Of a stretch of 64,000 nt of DNA, positions 33,568 to 45,431 are shown in pieces. Each line of letters opens with the position of its first letter. Positions within the stretch are counted from its first letter, which is position 1. Both the position numbers and the translations under genes were made by a program. Below the pieces are notes generated by a model. The model was not told the origin of the DNA. It worked only from the letters and a program-made list of their open reading frames with translations, and ran no database searches. This DNA is from Lotus japonicus (lineage: Eukaryota; Streptophyta; Magnoliopsida; Fabales; Fabaceae): contig NC_080044.1 in NCBI RefSeq assembly GCF_012489685.1, positions 31,042,369-31,106,368 of the forward strand, in the 5' to 3' direction.

Positions 33568-34740
33568 TTGATGGAGACACATCGTCGACGAAGTGAAGGA
33601 AGGCCGGAACACGCGTGCGGTCCGCCATCGCATCGCGTATGTGGATGGCAGCGTGGTGAGGGGCAGGAGTCCTCAGTCCCCTCGTTGGAAGTCTCGGGAG
33701 GTGAACTGCTATCACCTCATGCGCTGGATGCTCACAGAGATTGGAGATGGTTAATTCGCAACGTCAATAGCCGCCTGGAGCAGCAGGATAGTGAGATCCG
33801 AAGGGCGGAGACAGTGGCGGAGCTTAAAACGTCACGGGGGAAAAATTACCGCAAATCGTCACGGGAGTGGCGACTTTTCTCTCGAAAGGGAAAGCCGGTG
33901 TGCGTGAATACATCGTGCCAGACAGAAAATTTCCAGGAAATGCGGGAGACACGAATGGCTGCGAGCCAAGGGATGAATGGTGTGCTTACCACCGGGCAAC
34001 GAGCCACGTTACAGAGGAATGTCAAGCTTTGCAGCGCGCGGTTGAGAAGCTGATAGCGGTAGGGGGGCCTGTTAGAGCTCAGGGCGATAAAGCCTCAACG
34101 TCTAAGGAAGTGAGCACGATTGCCGGAGGGTTTGGCGGAGGTGGAGTCACTAGTGCAGCAAGAAAGCGATACGCCAGGGCGGTGAACGCGGTCACGGAGG
34201 TTCCTTTCGGTTTTTCACACCCAGACATTACATTTTCGTCCACTGACTTCTTCGGAATAAAGCCGCACCTAGACGACCCGATTGTAGTCCTACTCCGTGT
34301 CAACCAGCTCAATGTACAGCGAGTGCTTCTGGATCAAGGGAGTTCGGCAGACATCATTTACGGTAATGCGTTTGATCGATTCGGTTTGAACGAGGGAGAC
34401 CTCACTCCCTACGCAGGGACTCTTGTGGGGTTTGCGGGCGAACAAGTGTGGGTAAGGGGCGTCCTCGACCTTGATACTACATTTGGCGAGTTTGAGAACG
34501 CTAAGACGCTGAAGGTAAGATACTTAATCCTGGGAGCGGTGTGGTCTTACAACATGATAATCGGCCGGAATACCTTGAACCGACTGTGCGCCGTGATCTC
34601 AACAACACATCTGGCGGTCAAGTATCTGTTACCTGATGGGCGTATTGGGAGAGTTGTTGTGGACCAGAAGAGGGCAAGAGAATGTTATTGCAACGCGGTG
34701 GAACGATATAGGAAAAAGAATGCCTCGACAGGACACTGAT
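33568..34740 (+). pseudogene. Tat gag remnant and aspartic protease
   Basis: The first part (33568 to about 33860) holds a short gag-start remnant (ATG at 33568). It then changes frame into the end of gag, where WCAYHRATSHVTEEC is a CxxH...H...C zinc-binding pattern. The main capsid region, normally several hundred residues, is missing. The protease follows, with LLDQGSSADIIYGNAF as its active-site block. A Gln stands between Asp and Gly, as DxGSSA is usual in Tat elements. The frame ends with TGA at 34738-34740, 14 bases before the RT frame. Confidence 0.75.
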
Positions 34741-34754
34741 GCAACGAGGTCGAT

Positions 34755-36422
34755 GTGCCAGAAGAAAACCTAGATCCGAGAGACGAGGGGCGCGTCAACA
34801 GGCCCACACCGATCGAAGAAACTAAGGAACTGAAATTTGGCGAAAAAGTCCTCAAAATCGGGACCAGGCTGACTGAGAATCAAGAACAGAGGTTATCGAA
34901 GCTATTGGGCGAAAATCTGGATCTTTTTGCTTGGAGTCACAAAGACATGCCGGGAATAGACCCAAACTTCATTTGCCATAGGCTGGCACTAAATCCCGGA
35001 ATCAAACCAGTAACCCAGACACGCTGGCGAATGGGCGACGAAAAGGAAAAAGCGATTCAACAAGAGGTAAACAAATTGCTGGTGGCGGACTTTATTCGAG
35101 AAATCAAGTATCCAACTTGGTTGGCGAACGTGGTGATGGTGAAAAAGGCAAATGGGAAATGGCGCATGTGTGTGGACTACACAGATCTGAAAAAAGCATG
35201 TCCGAAGGATTCTTACCCGTTGCCGAGCATAGACAAACTGGTGGATGGAGCGTCTGGAAATGAGCTGCTAAGTCTGTTGGATGCCTATTCAGGGTATCAC
35301 CAAATCAAGATGCACCCGTCGGATGAAGACAAGACAGCTTTCATGACCGCCAGAGTGAATTACTGCTATCAAACAATGCCTTTTGGATTGAAGAATGCCG
35401 GGGCGACATACCAACGACTGATGGATAGGGTTTTTGAAGATCAAGTGGGAAGGAACATGGAGGTCTACGTCGATGACATGATCGTAAAGTCCGTTTTGGG
35501 AACGAATCATCATGAGGACTTGTCGGAAGCTTTTGGCAGGCTCCGAAAGCACAACATGAGACTCAATCCGGAAAAATGTTCTTTTGGGATACAAGGTGGG
35601 AAGTTCTTAGGCTTCATGATAACATCGAGGGGAATTGAAATCAATCCGGATAAGTGTAAAGCAATTCAGGAAATGAAGAGCCCAAGCAGTGTGAAAGAGG
35701 TGCAGTGCCTGACGGGGCGAATTGCGGCCCTTTCCAGGTTTCTCCCTCATTCGGGCGACAAGTCAGCTCCGTTCTTCAAGTGCCTTAAGAAAAACACAGC
35801 TTTTGAGTGGAGTCCAGAGTGCGAAGAAGCCTTCAATCGCCTTAAGGAGATGTTGTTTGCCCCGCTTATTCTATCGAAACCTGTCCAAGGCCTTCCTTTA
35901 CATTTGTATTTCTCTGTCAGCGACCACGCAATCAGCTCAGTAATTCTCCAAGAAGTAGATAGCGAACAAAAAATAGTTTACTTTGTAAGCCATACACTCC
36001 AGGGGGCGGAAATCAGGTACCAAAAGATAAAGAAGGCGGCGCTCGCCGTACTAGTTACCGCCAGACGCTTAAGGCCTTACTTCCAGAGCTTTCAGGTAAA
36101 AGTTAGAACTGACCTACCTTTGAGACAGGTGTTGCAGAAGCCGGACTTATCAGGAAGGCTCGTCGCGTGGTCGGTGGAGTTATCGGAATATAGTTTTCAG
36201 TATGACAAGAGGGGAAAGGTCGAAGCGCAGGCTTTAGCTGATTTTGTGGTGGAATTAACACCGGAAGTTGGCGAGAGGGTAAATACGCTATGGACGTTGT
36301 TCGTTGATGGGTCATCGAATGAGAATAGAAGTGGAGCAGGGGTCACGCTGCAAGGACTTGGGGAGTTAGTACTAGAGCAGTATCTAAGATTTCAGTTTAA
36401 AGCTAGCAATAATCAGGCATAA
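34755..36422 (+). pseudogene. Tat reverse transcriptase and first part of RNase H
   Basis: RT blocks are intact: KANGKWRMCVDYTDLKKACP, LLSLLDAYSGYHQIKM, TMPFGLKNAGATYQ and the catalytic YVDDMIV. The RT-linked RNase H has YFVSHTLQGAEIRYQKIKKA. A second, plant-type RNase H starts with LFVDGSSNENRSGAGV. The frame is then cut by a TAA at 36420-36422 where the next residue is normally a catalytic Glu. The same frame reopens after it. A second RNase H domain of this kind is known for the Tat lineage. Confidence 0.9.
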
Positions 36423-37967
36423 TATGATGCTTTAATCGCGGATTTGAAGTTGGCCATCGAGGTTCAGATCGACAGTCTGCTGGTTAGGACAGATTCGCTG
36501 CTGGTGGCGAATCAAGTGAATGAAGTATTCCAAGTGAAGGAGCCGGCCTTGATAAAGTATCTGGAGCGTGTACGGCTCCTGATGGGTCGATTGCGGGAGG
36601 TAGTAGTTGAGTTCGCGCCGAGAACGCAGAATCAAAGGGCGGATGCCCTGGCAAAACTAGCAAGCACCCGGAAGCCTGGAAATAATCGGAGTGTGATTCA
36701 GGAGACACTTGCCAATCCAAGCATAGAGGGAGAGCTGGTAGCCTCTTTTGACCGCCAAGAGACTTGGATAGACCCCATCGTGGACATCTTGGCAGGAGAG
36801 CCAAGTGGGGTAATGAAATACACAAAGGAGCAAAGGCGAGAAGCGGGGCATTACACACTGCTTGACGAAACGCTTTTCCGAAGGGGATTTTGCTCGCCCC
36901 TCTTAAGGTGTCTCCCGCCCGGGAAGTATGAGACCGTTATGGCGGAGGTTCACGGGGAGGTTTGCGCCAGCCACATAGGAGGAAGATCCCTGGCAAGCAA
37001 GGTCCTCAGGGCGAGATTTTACTGGCCCACGATAAGAAAAGACTGTGCGGAATTTGTAAAGAAATGCGAAAAGTGTCAAATGTTCGCAGACTTACCCAAA
37101 GCCCCGCCAGAGCAGCTGGCCACGATCAGCTCGCCATGGCCCTTCGCCATGTGGGGAGTTGACCTTGTCGGACCTTTCCCAACCGCCAGGTCGCAGATGA
37201 AGTTCATCCTCGTGGCGGTGGACTACTTCACCAAGTGGGTAGAGGCCGAGCCCCTGGCAAGTATTACCGCAGGCAAGATCGCAAACTTCTACTGGAAAAG
37301 AATCGTGTGCCGGTTTGGGGTCCCAAGGACGATTGTCTCAGATAATGGAGCACAGTTTGCGAGAAATCAAGCAAGGGAATTATGTGAGGAAATGGGTATC
37401 CAGAGAAGGTTCTCTTCAGTGGAGCACCCTCAGACCAATGGGCAAGCAGAATCAGCAAATAAGGTAATCTTGTGGGGTTTGAAGCGCCAACTATTTGAGG
37501 CAAAGGGAGCTTGGTTGGACGAACTCCCGGTTGTAATCTGGTACTATAACACAACGCAGCATTCAACCACAGGGGAGACTCCTTTCAGGATGACCTACGG
37601 GGCGGACGCCATTCTACCCATGGAGATAGACAACAACTCTTGGAGGACATCGCCGCAGTTCGAGGGCGAGAATCCTTCTAACATGGAAGTGGAGCTAGAC
37701 TTGTTATCTGAAACGCGACACGAGGCTCGTATCAGAGAAGCCACGATGAAGCTGCGAGCCGCAGCGAAATACGACATGAAGGTCCACCCGAGGGCGATGC
37801 AGGAGGGGGACTTGGTGCTTAAGAAACGAACCGGGAACACAGGGAACAAGTTGAACTCGATCTGGGAGGGCCCTTACAAGATTTTGAAGGTATTAGGAAG
37901 AGGGGCCTATCACCTCGAGAGCTTAGATGGGAGGCGAGTGCCGCGATCTTGGAAGCGACAAGCTTGA
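36423..37967 (+). pseudogene. Tat second RNase H C-terminus and integrase
   Basis: It continues the same frame after the TAA. The RNase H tail ends with QNQRADALAKLAS. The integrase shows HIGGRSLASKVL with CEKCQMF (HHCC zinc domain), then the DDE core: GVDLVGPFP, SDNGAQF and NGQAESANK. A C-terminal block IWEGPYKILKVLGRGAYHLE resembles the usual integrase tail; no chromodomain is present, as expected for Tat. It stops at 37967. Apart from the upstream nonsense codon the reading is clean. Confidence 0.9.
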
Positions 37968-38737
37968 GGTACTATTACAGTTGAAGATTGAGGAAGAGCC
38001 CGGCTTGGCACGAGGGCGAGCAGCTGAGCGCGACTCATGAAGATTGCCGGATTAAAAACGAAGAAACACATTTTTGTTCTCCACCTCGGGAGTTTGTGGG
38101 CAAAAACGCCTCAATAGTAAAAACAAAGACACGTTCTTGTTCTCCATCTCAGGAGTTTGTTGACTATAACGTTTGATTGAAAATACAAAAATTGTATCAA
38201 GCCATTTCAATCACACTGAATTGCGGCAAGAGCTAGGTGGGAAAAATTCCCTGAAGGTGGCGATCCCAACACGACCTTGATGTCTGGGGATCGCTCCGGA
38301 AAAGCCGACGCAACTTGCCGTCACTCGTCGGCGATGTGTGCGGATAAGCTTCTTATCCATAAAGCCTCCCCGAAACATGGGCGAGCAAACCTAACTAGGC
38401 TAAGTCTCGGGAAACCCATATGACCATTGGGACCCGAGCAACTGTAAGTCCTCGCCAAGCAAAACTGGCCAGGCCACACCTGATCTTACGGGAAACATGG
38501 TGTGAACAAAGCCTCAGTTCAAAAACTGAGCAAAAGTCCTAGTTAAACCCAGCACACCACCAATGTCGTCAAACGTAATTCAAGAACAAGGAAACTAAGG
38601 GGGGTGCGAGAGAAAACTTCGGGAAGCGTTAAAACAGACATAGGAATTAAAACTGAATTGATTAACTTAAAGTCGAAAATACAACGATCAAACAAAGCAA
38701 AAGAAGTAGCATTACAATTATTCAAAATAAGTTAACA
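37968..38737. other. Spacer between integrase and the antisense gene
   Basis: A diverged pair of repeats containing TTGTTCTCCA and CAGGAGTTTGT/CGGGAGTTTGT lies near 38072-38165. No coding sequence was recognised. Confidence 0.5.
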
Positions 38738-40874
38738 TCATATCTCTTTCTCTTGTTCCACAGCGTCGCCGAGATCAACATGAGCAACTTCCGGTGGGTC
38801 TTCCGGACCCTCTAACCCAGCGGGGGTAACCCTTTTAAAGCGTTCCCAAGTAGTCAAGGTTGATAGTAGGATGGAGGTGCTTGACTTGAGCTTTGGCGAT
38901 AAGGAAGCCGCAGACACGCTTCTTGGCCGCCGCATGGGCATCCTTCTACCTTATTTTCTCTTTCAGGGCGGCGGCTTGGGCTTCCTTATCAGCCAAAAGT
39001 TTACACTTGGATGCCAAATCCGACTGGGCCTCGACAAGTGTCTTACTCTTGCCCGCTAGTTCCTCACGCAAGACAGCGATCTCCTTGTCTTTAGTGGTAA
39101 GGATTTCCTCCTGAGAAGCAGCAGTGACTTCCTTGGCGTCAAGGTCCCGTCGGAGCCCCTCGACCTAGGCCTCAAGTTTTTCCTCCTTCTCGTTCGCCGT
39201 TATCAGCGCAAGTTTCGCCTCCTTGAGTTTCTGTCGCATCTTCTTTGTCTTACCCTCCTCCGCCGCCAACTGGTTGGACAGCTTGGAGCAGGTGTCATTA
39301 GCCCGGAGGTTATCAGAGCGCAGCTTTTCCACCTCCTGGCGAAGCCCAGCAATTCCGGTAAGAGGCCGCGCCTGCCAGGCCACTTGGGCGAACAGACAGT
39401 CGGCGCGGAGAAGATTTGACACAGCTTCCTGGGCGACGTCTTGCGAGTTCTGGCTGGGAGCCCCCCTCAATTTCTCAAGATAAGGGTGAGAAAGGAGGAA
39501 GGAAAAAATATCTTGGGAAGAGCTGCTGGAAGGACCCTTCGGGCGGGCCGTAGGGAGATTCTCTCCTTCGCCACCAACCCCGGGAGATCTTGGGGCCGAT
39601 GGACCGAGGGTCGTCTGGACAGGCGAAGGAAACGGCGACGGATGGAAGAGGGTGATTGTTGACCTTCCATTGAGGTCACGGGGCGAGGGGCATCTGGAGT
39701 CTGGGAGGCGCTCGTCTCGCCATGACGGTCGGAAACCAAGGGATCGCGAGCGCTATCCGCAACAACAGGATCAGGCGCGACGGGCCCTCCGCCTGCGCCA
39801 ATCAAAGGAGTAGCTTGAGGGTTTGGCTCGCCTAGTTTGCTCCTCTTGGGCGAGCAAGAGTTCACCGGCGAGCTTTGTCTTTTTTCTCCAACCTGGGCCG
39901 AGGAGGGCGCCTTAACGTTCCCAGAGGTGAAGGCCTTCAGCAGATCGGCGGTAGAAAACTTCATATTTCCTGAAAAAGCAAAAAGAAAAAGTCGTCAGCA
40001 ACAGAAAGACCAAGAGGAAGGCTTGAAAGAGACGTCTAGAAGGGAAACCTAATTGAGGGAATAGTTCGGAGCCTGGAGGAGCGCCGAGTAATTCAGCACA
40101 ACTAAGGCGGGGAAGCCGGGAAAGGACCCCAAAGGCAAAACTTTCTCCGGAAGAGGGGAACACTTTAGGGGGGTCGGCCATGGACTTAGGACACTGGGTC
40201 CGGTAAAATGGGAAGAGGGCTTTCCTTTCCTTCTGCGTGAATGTCGAGGGGTAAGTGGGGTGAACGACGACCCGAAAGTACCGGCGGGCTAAATGGGATT
40301 CGGAACCAACTTGGTATGGAACAAACCGTTCTCGACCCGGTCGGGGCGCCAGAACAACCCAGCCGTAGGACCCCAGGGATCGGGGATCCACTTCAAAGAA
40401 AAAGGAAAAGAGGGCAAGGGAAGGCGCTACATCAACACTGCTGCAGAGAATTTCAAAACACCTCAGATAGGTCCAGGCGTGGGGGTGAAGTTGGCAAGGA
40501 GAAACGTTGACATCACGCAACACTTGGGCGAGAAATGGGGAGAAAGGGAGTTTAATGCCAAGATCAAGAAACAAATACTCGTATACGAAGAAGAAATGGG
40601 AGTACTTGGGGTTATTGAACGCGCGGTGTTGCCAGGGGCGGTCTTGGTCCCGACATCCGGTGGTGCGAAGGAGGTTCTCTAACAACAGGGTGCTACAGAG
40701 ACCGCCAGCCCTGCGGGCAAGGTCAGAAATAGAGTCGCCGGTGGAGAGCTCTGATGGCTGGTCAAGGATTCCTTGGTTAGGAGCATCTTGGACGGGGGAA
40801 GGGAGAGTGGCGAAGGTTTCCAAGCGATGAGCTTTGATTTCCTCCATGGAGGAAAGGGCTCCTATTGAGGGCAT
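38738..40874 (-). pseudogene. Antisense gene of the Tat element (gypsy-transposon-type domain plus coiled coil)
   Basis: Read on the minus strand from an ATG at 40874 (MPSIGALSSMEEIKAHRLE), the first exon carries a domain with PFSPFLAQVLRDVNVSPCQL and HAWTYLRCFEILC, as in the plant 'putative gypsy type transposon' family. A GT-AG intron is predicted at 39970-40048: the donor is CAATTAG-GTTTCC and the acceptor GCTTTTTCAG. The join keeps the frame into KFSTADLLKAFTSGNVKAP. The rest is polar and then a long coiled coil (LRQEVEKLRSDNL; KLKEAKLALITANEKEEKLE). A frameshift near 39480, a TAG near 39165 and another shift near 38940 break the tail. Antisense genes downstream of integrase are known in the Tat lineage (Grande, Retand type); their role is unknown. 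Confidence 0.75.
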
Positions 40875-41578
40875 CGTAAAAAAAAAGGATGAAGAGAGAA
40901 GGGATGAAGAACTAACCGGAAAAAGGCTGTGTGAAGGGGAGCAAGAAGGGCCGGAGTTTGCAGGGTCGTTGAAGGAAGCCGGTACGAGAGCCAGGAACGA
41001 GTATGAGGGCAGTTGGCAATAAGTGGTGAATGATAGGGTAAGGGGGAATTTAAAAGTTAGGGGGAGTAGCGGTTGGGAAATTGTGTTCCATCGTGGCAAG
41101 ATGAAATGATTACTCAGGGGAGCGTGACGCGGATTTTGGGGAACGGGAAAGGCACATTAAATGAAAAGTTACAACGGCTGAAGCTCATTGGTTTGAATTC
41201 AAATTGACAGGCTTTATTATGATTTGAAGGGACATTTAGGAGATAACGGTTGAGGTTCTATAGATTCGTTGACCTTTGTATTATTTCAGTACATTACATG
41301 TGGCTTACACGCGTCAAGCCATCATGGTCCATGGCGATCACTGCTAAAGCGGGACGAGGGAGCCGAGCACTATCGCCGCGAGCCCACTTGTGGACTCGGG
41401 GGACCAGAGGGACTTGCTAGGGAAACCAAAAAATTAGTCTTAGGCTTTAGTTATCAAGCCATGTTGGCAATTGTTTTGAGTCATTAGGCTTTGACATTAG
41501 TTAGTTTTCTCATGATCGTCGCCTCATGCTTCTTCTTAAAGACACACTCAGCTCTCATGCTTCGAGCTCGGTGTCTTG

Positions 41579-41897
41579 TGGACTGGGCGAGACCCTAGGG
41601 TCCCTCGCCCAGAGACGCTGGCCCGGGGCGACGCGCAAGCCAGGAAATTGGGCCTTCTCCCGAAAGGCCCAACTGTCCCATTAAGAGAAGTTAGGGGCGC
41701 CAAGCCCATCCCCAAATCTATAAATAGGGGACGGTTACCCATTGTAAGGGACTCTTAGCTCATTTGAGAAATAACCAGATTGAAATTCAGTCACTTTCTC
41801 TCCCTAAGCGGTTACGCTCTTACCCTCTCTAGATTCTCACATCACGATCCTTTCACTCTAGGTACCGTACTTCATCTCAATGTTCTTGGATAGAACA
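41579..41897 (+). repeat. 3' LTR of the Tat-type element
   Basis: 319 bp with the TATAAATA box at 41719-41726. The target duplication AATAC follows at 41898-41902. Confidence 0.9.
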
Positions 41898-41959
41898 AAT
41901 ACATCCAAAGGAAAAAGAGAAAATTAAAGAGATGCACTGTGAGTAGAAGATCTCTAAGA

Positions 41960-43191
41960 TTCATCTTCATTTTGCATTGTCCTCCTCCTCTTCTTCTTCT
42001 TCAGAAGCTTCCTCAGTCTCAGCCTCTTCATCTTCATCTTCAACATCCTCAGCTTCCTTTTCAGCATCTTCCTCCTTCAGCAGCATTAGGAACATTTGTC
42101 ATGACCTTGATGAGTTGATCCACATTGTGCTTTCTTACCTTGCACGCCTGAATGGTGTCACCCGAGGACTTGGAGACAGCCTTCAACTCAGCCAAGATGT
42201 CATCCTTACCAGAGCCAACTGCCTAAGTACGACTGGCACTAGCAGTTCCCTTTGCTGCAGACAGCACAATGTCTGGAACATGTGTCCCAGCAAACAACCG
42301 ATAATCAAATTTGAGAGGCAGGGGATTCTTACCTTGAGGTCCATCAACCCTCACAATACTGGGTTGTTGGTGTGCAATGATCTCAGAAAGAAGGCAGGGA
42401 AATAAGATAGGCAGCTTCACAACAAAAGATCATGCGTGCTTGAGAGTATGCTCAAAGACAAGCTTCCCAAAGTCAAACTCACCACCTGTGCCAACCAAAT
42501 AGAGCATCCTAGCGAGTGGAGGAGTCACACCAGACAAGTGATTAGTTGCCATCCAATTTGAAGTGCCAATTTTGAAGAGCACAACATACTTGGCTGTCAA
42601 CTTCCCAAATGAGAGCAATCCTTTCTTTGGCCACTTCTTGACCAGCTTTCCAGTTAGGGTATTAGCAACCCTATTCAAGTCAGGCTCCCCCTCAGCCACA
42701 ACAATAGAGCTTCTGCCCAAAAACTCATTAATCACTTCAGGAGAGAAGTTGACACACTTCCCTTTTACAAACACCTTCCTATACTTAGCATTGTCCTCAT
42801 CATCACAATCAGAAGGGATATTCACAATGAACTCCCTGACCAATTGGTCAAAACATCTGCCAATATCCTTGACAGTCTTCATCAATCCAGCTTCAGTCAA
42901 CAGATCCATGATCTCCTTGAGTTACAAGGCATCTTCATGAAGTTCTCTTTCCACAGCCAACCTCCTCTGAACCATAAACTTCCACCTCTGTGCAAAATTT
43001 GCAGAGTGGAAGGACACATTATCCACTGGAGCATCAGACACATTGGTGGGAATTCTTTTCCCTTTCACTCTCCTTCTTGCAGTGGTCGAGATGTTTGGAA
43101 CATCTTGTCCAACATCTGGCTCTGAGTCAGAGTCAGAGACATGTTTTCTTTTCCTCCCAGTGGAGGCTTCAACCTTATTTTTGTAAGACCA
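41960..43191 (-). pseudogene. SIRE-type env-like region, distal part
   Basis: The minus strand has VREFIVNIPSDCDDEDNAKY, RKVFVKGKCVNFSPEVINEF, LVKKWPKKGLLSFGKLTAKY and GTSNWMATNHLSGVTPP. This is the domain known in annotation as 'putative plant transposon protein', found in the extra ORF downstream of pol in SIRE-type copia elements. Upstream of it (42922-43191) is a basic, serine-rich part. Stops near 42429 and 42910 and an acidic low-complexity end near 41975-42060 show decay. The function is unproven; the term env-like refers to position only. Confidence 0.7.
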
Positions 43192-44374
43192 AGATTTGGT
43201 CAAGTGGTACAACTCTATGTTTTGATGATAACAAGTTTATTATTGTGTATGAACAATTAGGGTACTCTAACGTTTGTCTTTTAAGTGTGTGACAAACAGG
43301 TTCTGATTCTGATTCGAAGACATTTATATCAGAAGTTGAAGACCCAAGAGTAACCAATGAAACGCTTCTGCAATCACTACGTTCTTCTGAACGGTCGTAA
43401 ATTCTTCAGATGTTCTGAAGATTAAAGCTCTGATGTGGACTCTGTTAAGTTCAAGAGCTAAAGTTCTGAAGACCAGAAGTTCTGAGTAAACGGTCCAGAA
43501 GCTGAAGACTTGAAGATTTTGTAGTCCAAGAGTAAGCTGACTTCCAAGATCAAAGTACTTCAAATTCTGAAGACCAGAAGTTCAGAGCGAACGGTCCAGA
43601 AGCAGAAATTCTGAAGGTAAGAGGATCCAAGCTTCCTTCTGGCACTGATCTCATTGCTTCACAAGTTCCAACACGAAGCGTCGCCAAAGATCAGGAGTCA
43701 AATAGGCTAAGGCAATGTCATTGTCAATAGTACAAAAGCAAGTGACTATTCTGACCGTCTTACCTACGATGATCAGCCACAACAGGTTCTGGAAATTCTA
43801 GAATTGCCCTCCAACGGATGGATTCTTTCAACGGATACAAACCCTAAACCTTGGAGTATTTAAAGCCTGAAGATAGAAGAAATTGGCTAAGAAACTATTG
43901 TGCAATACAAGTGAAAACCTACAAGCGAATACCTTAGCAATATTTTCTTCATTGTTCTTATTGTGTTTACCTTTGCTTGTTTAGAAGCATCTCTTTGTAA
44001 ACCAAACGTATTTTCCTTGAGAGACCAGTGAGGTCACGATTCTTAAGAAGACTAAGACTTGTGTATCTTAGTGTTGTTAGTTCTTAGATTTGTTAGTCAC
44101 TGAGCAAGGTGTGCTAGTACAGTTGTAACAATCTTTGAATAGTGGATTGCCTTCATTCTAAGAAGAAAGAAATCATCTTAACGGGTGGACTGGATTAGCT
44201 TGTGTGATTTATTAAGTGAACCAGGATAAAATACTTGTGTGCTTTTCTCTATCCCTTATCTCTTGCACCTTGTGTTCTTTATACCGAAAAGATTTACCAA
44301 AATCTTAGAGGGAAAGCTTTAAAACTTCAAACCCTATTTAAACCCCCCCTTTTCTAGTGTTTTTCATACCTTCA
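43192..44374 (+). mobile_element. Solo LTR of the copia family found at 47944-52924
   Basis: The 1183-bp unit starts TGTAAGACCAAGATTTGG and ends TTTTTCATACCTTCA. It matches the 1237-bp LTRs at 47944 and 51689 over most of its length with moderate divergence. Five-base flanks are ATTTT on the left and CTTTT on the right, four of five identical. This fits an older insertion reduced by LTR-LTR recombination. It interrupts the env-like region of the SIRE-type element. Confidence 0.8.
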
Positions 44375-44861
44375 CTTTTCTTTCTTTTTCTTCTTCTCAA
44401 GAACTTGGACTTGAGTACTTCTGTATGTTTTGGGAGTCTTTACTGCAGATCCCCCTTTCTTCTTCTTCTTTTCATCTGCAAATTTGTTGCTTGCAGAAAC
44501 GACAGTCTTCAAAGTCGGACAGAACCTGGAACTTTCTTGATCAAAATTTCATCATCAGAATCATCTTTTTCTGAGACATTCACCATTTTCTCCTTACCCT
44601 TCTTAGAGGAGGGTGTAGGGGTTTTCTGGATAGAGGGACCTCCACAGAGGGAGTTTCTTCACTAGCAGAGTCAGTTTTCTCATCTTCCTTCTCATCATTG
44701 GAAGCTTGAGACTTTTCTTTAGAACCAGAAGGAGAGGAGTGTTCTTCTTGTGGTTCAACATCTGGTTCAACATCTGGACCAGTTGCAACCCTGGCAAGGT
44801 TCTCAAGAGCATCATCACTCTCTTGATTCACATCAGCAGTGGGAACATCCACTTGTAGCAC
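44375..44861 (-). pseudogene. SIRE-type env-like region, proximal acidic part
   Basis: The minus-strand frame reads LQVDVPTADVNQESDDALEN, a Glu/Ser/Pro-rich stretch and a basic RRVRRKW, with a stop at about 44580. The next part continues in other frames to the solo LTR border. Acidic low-complexity sequence of this kind usually precedes the conserved env-like domain. It abuts RNase H directly, so the end of pol has been lost. Confidence 0.55.
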
Positions 44862-45296
44862 TCAATTGTCATAGTACAATGTCATGACATCTTGTTCGAC
44901 ATTGTATTCCTTCAACATCTGCTTCATCCATAACATTTTAGTACATCCACTTCCAGCAGCTATATATTCAGCTTCAGCAGTAGATAATGAGACACAATTT
45001 TGCTTCTTGCTGAACCAAGATATAAGATTATTTCCAAGAAAGAAGCATCCTCCAGAAGTGCTTTTTCTATCATCTGCATATCTTGCCCAATCTGCATCAC
45101 AATATCCTATCAACCTTGAATTAGTGTTGTGAGCATAAAAGATACCGTAGTCAATAGTTCCACTGATATACTTAATAATCCTCTTGACTTGAGTGAGATG
45201 ACTCTCCTTAGGTGCAGCTTGATACCTAGCACAAACTCCAACTGAAAAAGCAGCATCTGGTCTACTAGCAGTGAGATACAACAAGCTTCCAATCAT
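44862..45296 (-). pseudogene. SIRE-type copia RNase H
   Basis: Blocks present are MIGSLLYLTASRPDAAFSVG, LIGYCDADWARYADDRKSTS, WFSKKQNCVSLSTAEAEYIA and TKMLWMKQML. These hold the D, E and D positions of copia RNase H. The final part, including the LADxFTKAL-type end, is missing, and the frame ends at 44862 next to env-like sequence. Between this and the RT frame, 45297-45431 continues in the same region with a stop. Confidence 0.85.
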
Positions 45297-45431
45297 ACTT
45301 CTATATAGGCTTTGATCAACATCAACTCCACTCTGATCTTTAGTCAGTTTGATATGAGTTGCTGCAGGAGTTCTTTTATGTGCTGCACTTTCAAGACCAA
45401 ACTTTTTTACTAACTCCTTTGCATACTTGCT

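Larger units (their letters stand above)
33109..41897 (+). mobile_element. Tat-type Ty3-gypsy retrotransposon (8.8 kb), TSD AATAC
   Basis: Two LTRs of 319 bp each (33109-33427 and 41579-41897) begin TGGACTGGGCGAGACC and end TGGATAGAACA. AATAC flanks the unit at 33104-33108 and 41898-41902. A primer-site-like TTTGGTGTCGTTTGTGGGGA follows the 5' LTR. The order is gag remnant, protease, RT, RNase H, integrase, a non-coding spacer and a long antisense gene, which is characteristic of the Tat lineage. The copy is defective: most of gag is deleted, there are stops after the protease and inside RNase H, and the antisense gene is broken. No purine tract is visible directly before the 3' LTR. Confidence 0.92.

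Noticed and set aside
35289..35594. Minus-strand open frames within the Tat pol region and similar ones in other pol genes
   Set aside because: They are antisense shadows of intact RT and integrase blocks.
42563..42940. Plus-strand frames opposite the env-like region
   Set aside because: The conserved domain reads on the minus strand in line with the SIRE pol order.
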